Shown here piece after piece: positions 62,505-64,000 of a stretch of DNA of 64,000 nucleotides. Both the position numbers and the translations under genes were made by a program. The notes beneath the pieces were generated by a model. The model was not told the DNA's origin, did not search any database, and was given only the letters and a program-made list of their open reading frames with translations. Location: NCBI GenBank assembly GCA_013214355.1, contig JABSSL010000078.1, positions 62,001-126,000 of the forward strand, in the 5' to 3' direction. The first letter of the stretch is position 1; the number at the start of each line of letters is the position of its first letter. The stretch is from Saprospiraceae bacterium (GTDB lineage: Bacteria; Bacteroidota; Bacteroidia; Chitinophagales; Saprospiraceae).

Positions 62505-63371
62505 CTATTCAATAGGAATATAGATCTCGGTGAGTAATTGATCTTTGGGAGGGTCGAGGTGATGATTGAGCAAGAACTCGAGCGTAGGTAGATCGGCCAA
62601 TTCATAAGTGCCCTGCGTCAGCCATTGAGCATATATTTTATGGTAGGTCTCAACGGCAGTTTCATCGGATCCCTGGTGCAGAAATTTAGCATATTTCTGA
62701 GGCTGATGGTTTTTAAGTTGGAATAAACCCTCCGGACTATTCTTTAAGGGTTGCCCCAGTATCAATCCGGCATGATAGCGGCAATATACATCGTCACAGA
62801 TTTCATTGTCATCCAATATCTCTGCCACAAAGACGCTACGCTCGTTAATTAATCCATGTTGATCTGCGTATTGCCAAAGCGCGTTCCAGGTATCTTCTAT
62901 AGCAGGTAGATCCTCATAAGCACCCCGGTACTCTAGGTACAGCACTTCGAAGGCCTCCAAACGTTCAATGCTAAACGCTATCGGTTCGGAGGGAGCTTCC
63001 AAAACAGTAGGTATCGATAATTCTTTTTGAATAGAGTGCTTGGCTTGTTTACGGTAGCTGGCCGGGGGGATTTTAAATCTGGCTTTAAAAGCCTTAGTAA
63101 AGGCGTGTACATCACTAAATCCCACCTCTAGCGCAATATCAAAAATGGATTGATCTGAATACTTCAAATATTCAGCGGCTTTTACTAGCCGCACCCGCTT
63201 GATATATTGCCCTATGGTTTCTTGGTGCAAGGCTAGGAAGATTCGATTCATATTCCGATAGGAGTAAAAGCAGACCTGCTCTATCTTGGCAATATTGATA
63301 TCCTCCTTGTAATAAATGTCGAGGTATTCCTTAAGGAGCTTGTATCGCTCCAATTGGGTTTCATTCTTCAT
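62505..63371 (-). CDS. AraC-family regulator with a GyrI-like effector domain
   Basis: The 288-residue protein has an N-terminal AraC DNA-binding domain (about residues 8-105): IAKIEQVCFYSYRNMNRIFL, then SIFDIALEVGFSDVHAFTKA and FKARFKIPPASYRKQ. A C-terminal GyrI/Rob-like small-molecule-binding domain follows (about residues 130-288), with VLYLEYRGAYEDLP, TWNALWQYADQHGL, VYCRYHAGLIL and LEFLLNHHLDPPKDQLLTEI. This order (reader first, effector last) is that of Rob and related drug-responsive activators. It lies 30 bases behind a VOC-family gene on the same strand. Confidence 0.93.
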   Translation of the reverse strand: MKNETQLERYKLLKEYLDIYYKEDINIAKIEQVCFYSYRNMNRIFLALHQETIGQYIKRVRLVKAAEYLKYSDQSIFDIALEVGFSDVHAFTKAFKARFKIPPASYRKQAKHSIQKELSIPTVLEAPSEPIAFSIERLEAFEVLYLEYRGAYEDLPAIEDTWNALWQYADQHGLINERSVFVAEILDDNEICDDVYCRYHAGLILGQPLKNSPEGLFQLKNHQPQKYAKFLHQGSDETAVETYHKIYAQWLTQGTYELADLPTLEFLLNHHLDPPKDQLLTEIYIPIE

Positions 63372-63401
63372 TCGGGACCTAGGTAGTATTTTCAGGCGAA
63401 G

Positions 63402-63869
63402 CTACCTTTCTTTACTTTCTAACGCAAGCCATTGCTCATAAGATAGGACACCTGCCTCGGGCCTAGACTTCCCTTCCAATACACCAATGAATTCTAAGGA
63501 ATGGTCATCTGGGTCGTCAAAATAGATAGATATCGCCGGCATCCAAGCGAAAACCATTGGACGCTCCGTACCATCCGACAAGAAATTGCGGCAGGCCAGG
63601 CCTCGGTTTTTTAAAAAGTCCACTGACTCATTTAGCACCCAATCCGGCTCACACTGGAAAGCGAAATGCATCCGAGTGATGGCTTGGACTGGCTTCTCCC
63701 ACAAGCCTAACATAAACTGCCTGGGTTGGCCAATCCAAAAGAAAGCAGCCCTCCTACCCTCTTCGTAGTAGCACTGTTCCAGTTCCAGAGTGTTGGCATA
63801 AAAGTCGATGGAACGATCTAAATCCTGAACATGTAAGTGTGTCTCGTACAATCCCTTTATTTGTTGCAT
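63402..63869 (-). CDS. VOC-superfamily protein (glyoxalase/bleomycin-resistance fold)
   Basis: The 155-residue protein shows the paired beta-alpha-beta-beta-beta units of the vicinal oxygen chelate fold. Metal-ligand candidates are His13 (THLHVQDLDRSIDFY), His68 (RMHFAF) and Glu126 (DHSLEFIG). The family includes isomerases, dioxygenases and antibiotic-binding proteins, and no specific role can be assigned. It is followed 30 bases later by an AraC regulator with a small-molecule domain, so both may respond to the same compound. Its start codon is at 63869; I see no gene in the remaining 131 bases up to the window edge. Confidence 0.9.
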   Translation of the reverse strand: MQQIKGLYETHLHVQDLDRSIDFYANTLELEQCYYEEGRRAAFFWIGQPRQFMLGLWEKPVQAITRMHFAFQCEPDWVLNESVDFLKNRGLACRNFLSDGTERPMVFAWMPAISIYFDDPDDHSLEFIGVLEGKSRPEAGVLSYEQWLALESKER

Positions 63870-64000
63870 ACTACAAAGGTAGGGTAAGATCCTTAACCGC
63901 TCTCTTCCCCAATCTTGATGACTTATCCACCACTACTTAAAATCTCCATTGAAGATTTCTTTTCTGTTATTCAAATAAAATTCTAATTTTATAAGGTCTT

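Noticed and set aside
1-64000. CRISPR arrays, prophage, rRNA or tRNA genes
   Set aside because: No regularly spaced direct repeats, phage structural genes or conserved RNA segments were seen on reading both strands.

Overview
The window looks like a chromosomal segment from a Bacteroidota bacterium, most likely of the Saprospirales (Lewinella/Haliscomenobacter-like) type; that order is an inference from gene style, not from a marker gene. The phylum rests on a SusC/SusD pair beside a hybrid two-component regulator, a protein with a type B sorting domain of the type IX secretion system (T9SS), three TonB-dependent receptors with carboxypeptidase-like N-terminal domains, permeases with the 'permease prefix' domain, an AraC regulator with a membrane sensor half, and a near absence of Shine-Dalgarno sequences. 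No rRNA, tRNA, CRISPR array, prophage or complete insertion sequence was seen.

Layout. 1-8.8 kb: hybrid sensor (cut by the left edge), SusD and SusC, all on the minus strand, with no carbohydrate-active enzyme beside them. 9-15.4 kb: an unrecognised secreted protein, then two membrane-anchored proteins, one a glucosaminidase and one perhaps a degenerate relative, separated by long hairpin-rich gaps. 15.4-19.8 kb: a T9SS type B cargo protein and two unrecognised secreted or outer-membrane proteins. 19.8-25.2 kb: tandemly duplicated MacB/FtsX-type permeases. 25.5-28 kb: a tight operon of leucine-rich repeat protein, TonB-C-like lipoprotein and TPR protein. 28-32 kb: a beta-propeller protein fused to a type I copper domain, and a DUF1080-PA14 lipoprotein. 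32.4-35.2 kb: a serine beta-lactamase-like hydrolase and a membrane-anchored GH113-like enzyme. 35.4-38.8 kb: an operon of alpha/beta hydrolase, short-chain dehydrogenase, small membrane protein and AraC regulator. 38.8-43.1 kb: a purine locus (NUP-family lipoprotein, exported adenosine deaminase, AzgA-type purine permease). 43.7-47 kb: an Oar-like TonB receptor that looks highly expressed. 47-50.8 kb: ECF sigma factor, anti-sigma factor and exported partner, then an M23 peptidase. 51-53.5 kb: an outer-membrane beta-barrel TonB receptor. 54-57.4 kb: a sodium-pumping decarboxylase operon (gamma, alpha, beta). 57.8-63.9 kb: two AraC-type regulators, a CocE-like hydrolase lacking its nucleophilic serine, a sterol desaturase-family hydroxylase, a 57-residue membrane protein, a small inverted-repeat element and a VOC protein.

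How the genes may work together. The most coherent unit is the purine locus. Exported adenosine deaminase would turn adenosine into inosine, the NUP lipoprotein (which resembles nucleoside phosphorylases more than a transporter) would release the base, and the AzgA permease would import it. This would be nucleoside processing outside the cytoplasm followed by base uptake. The decarboxylase operon would link decarboxylation to sodium export. The sigma/anti-sigma operon and the SusCD-sensor locus are surface-sensing units with unknown cues.

Other signals that stand out are three related palindromes directly behind stop codons (REP-like), a 147-bp element with 18-bp terminal inverted repeats and two internal hairpins, and patchy identity between the duplicated permeases that suggests gene conversion.
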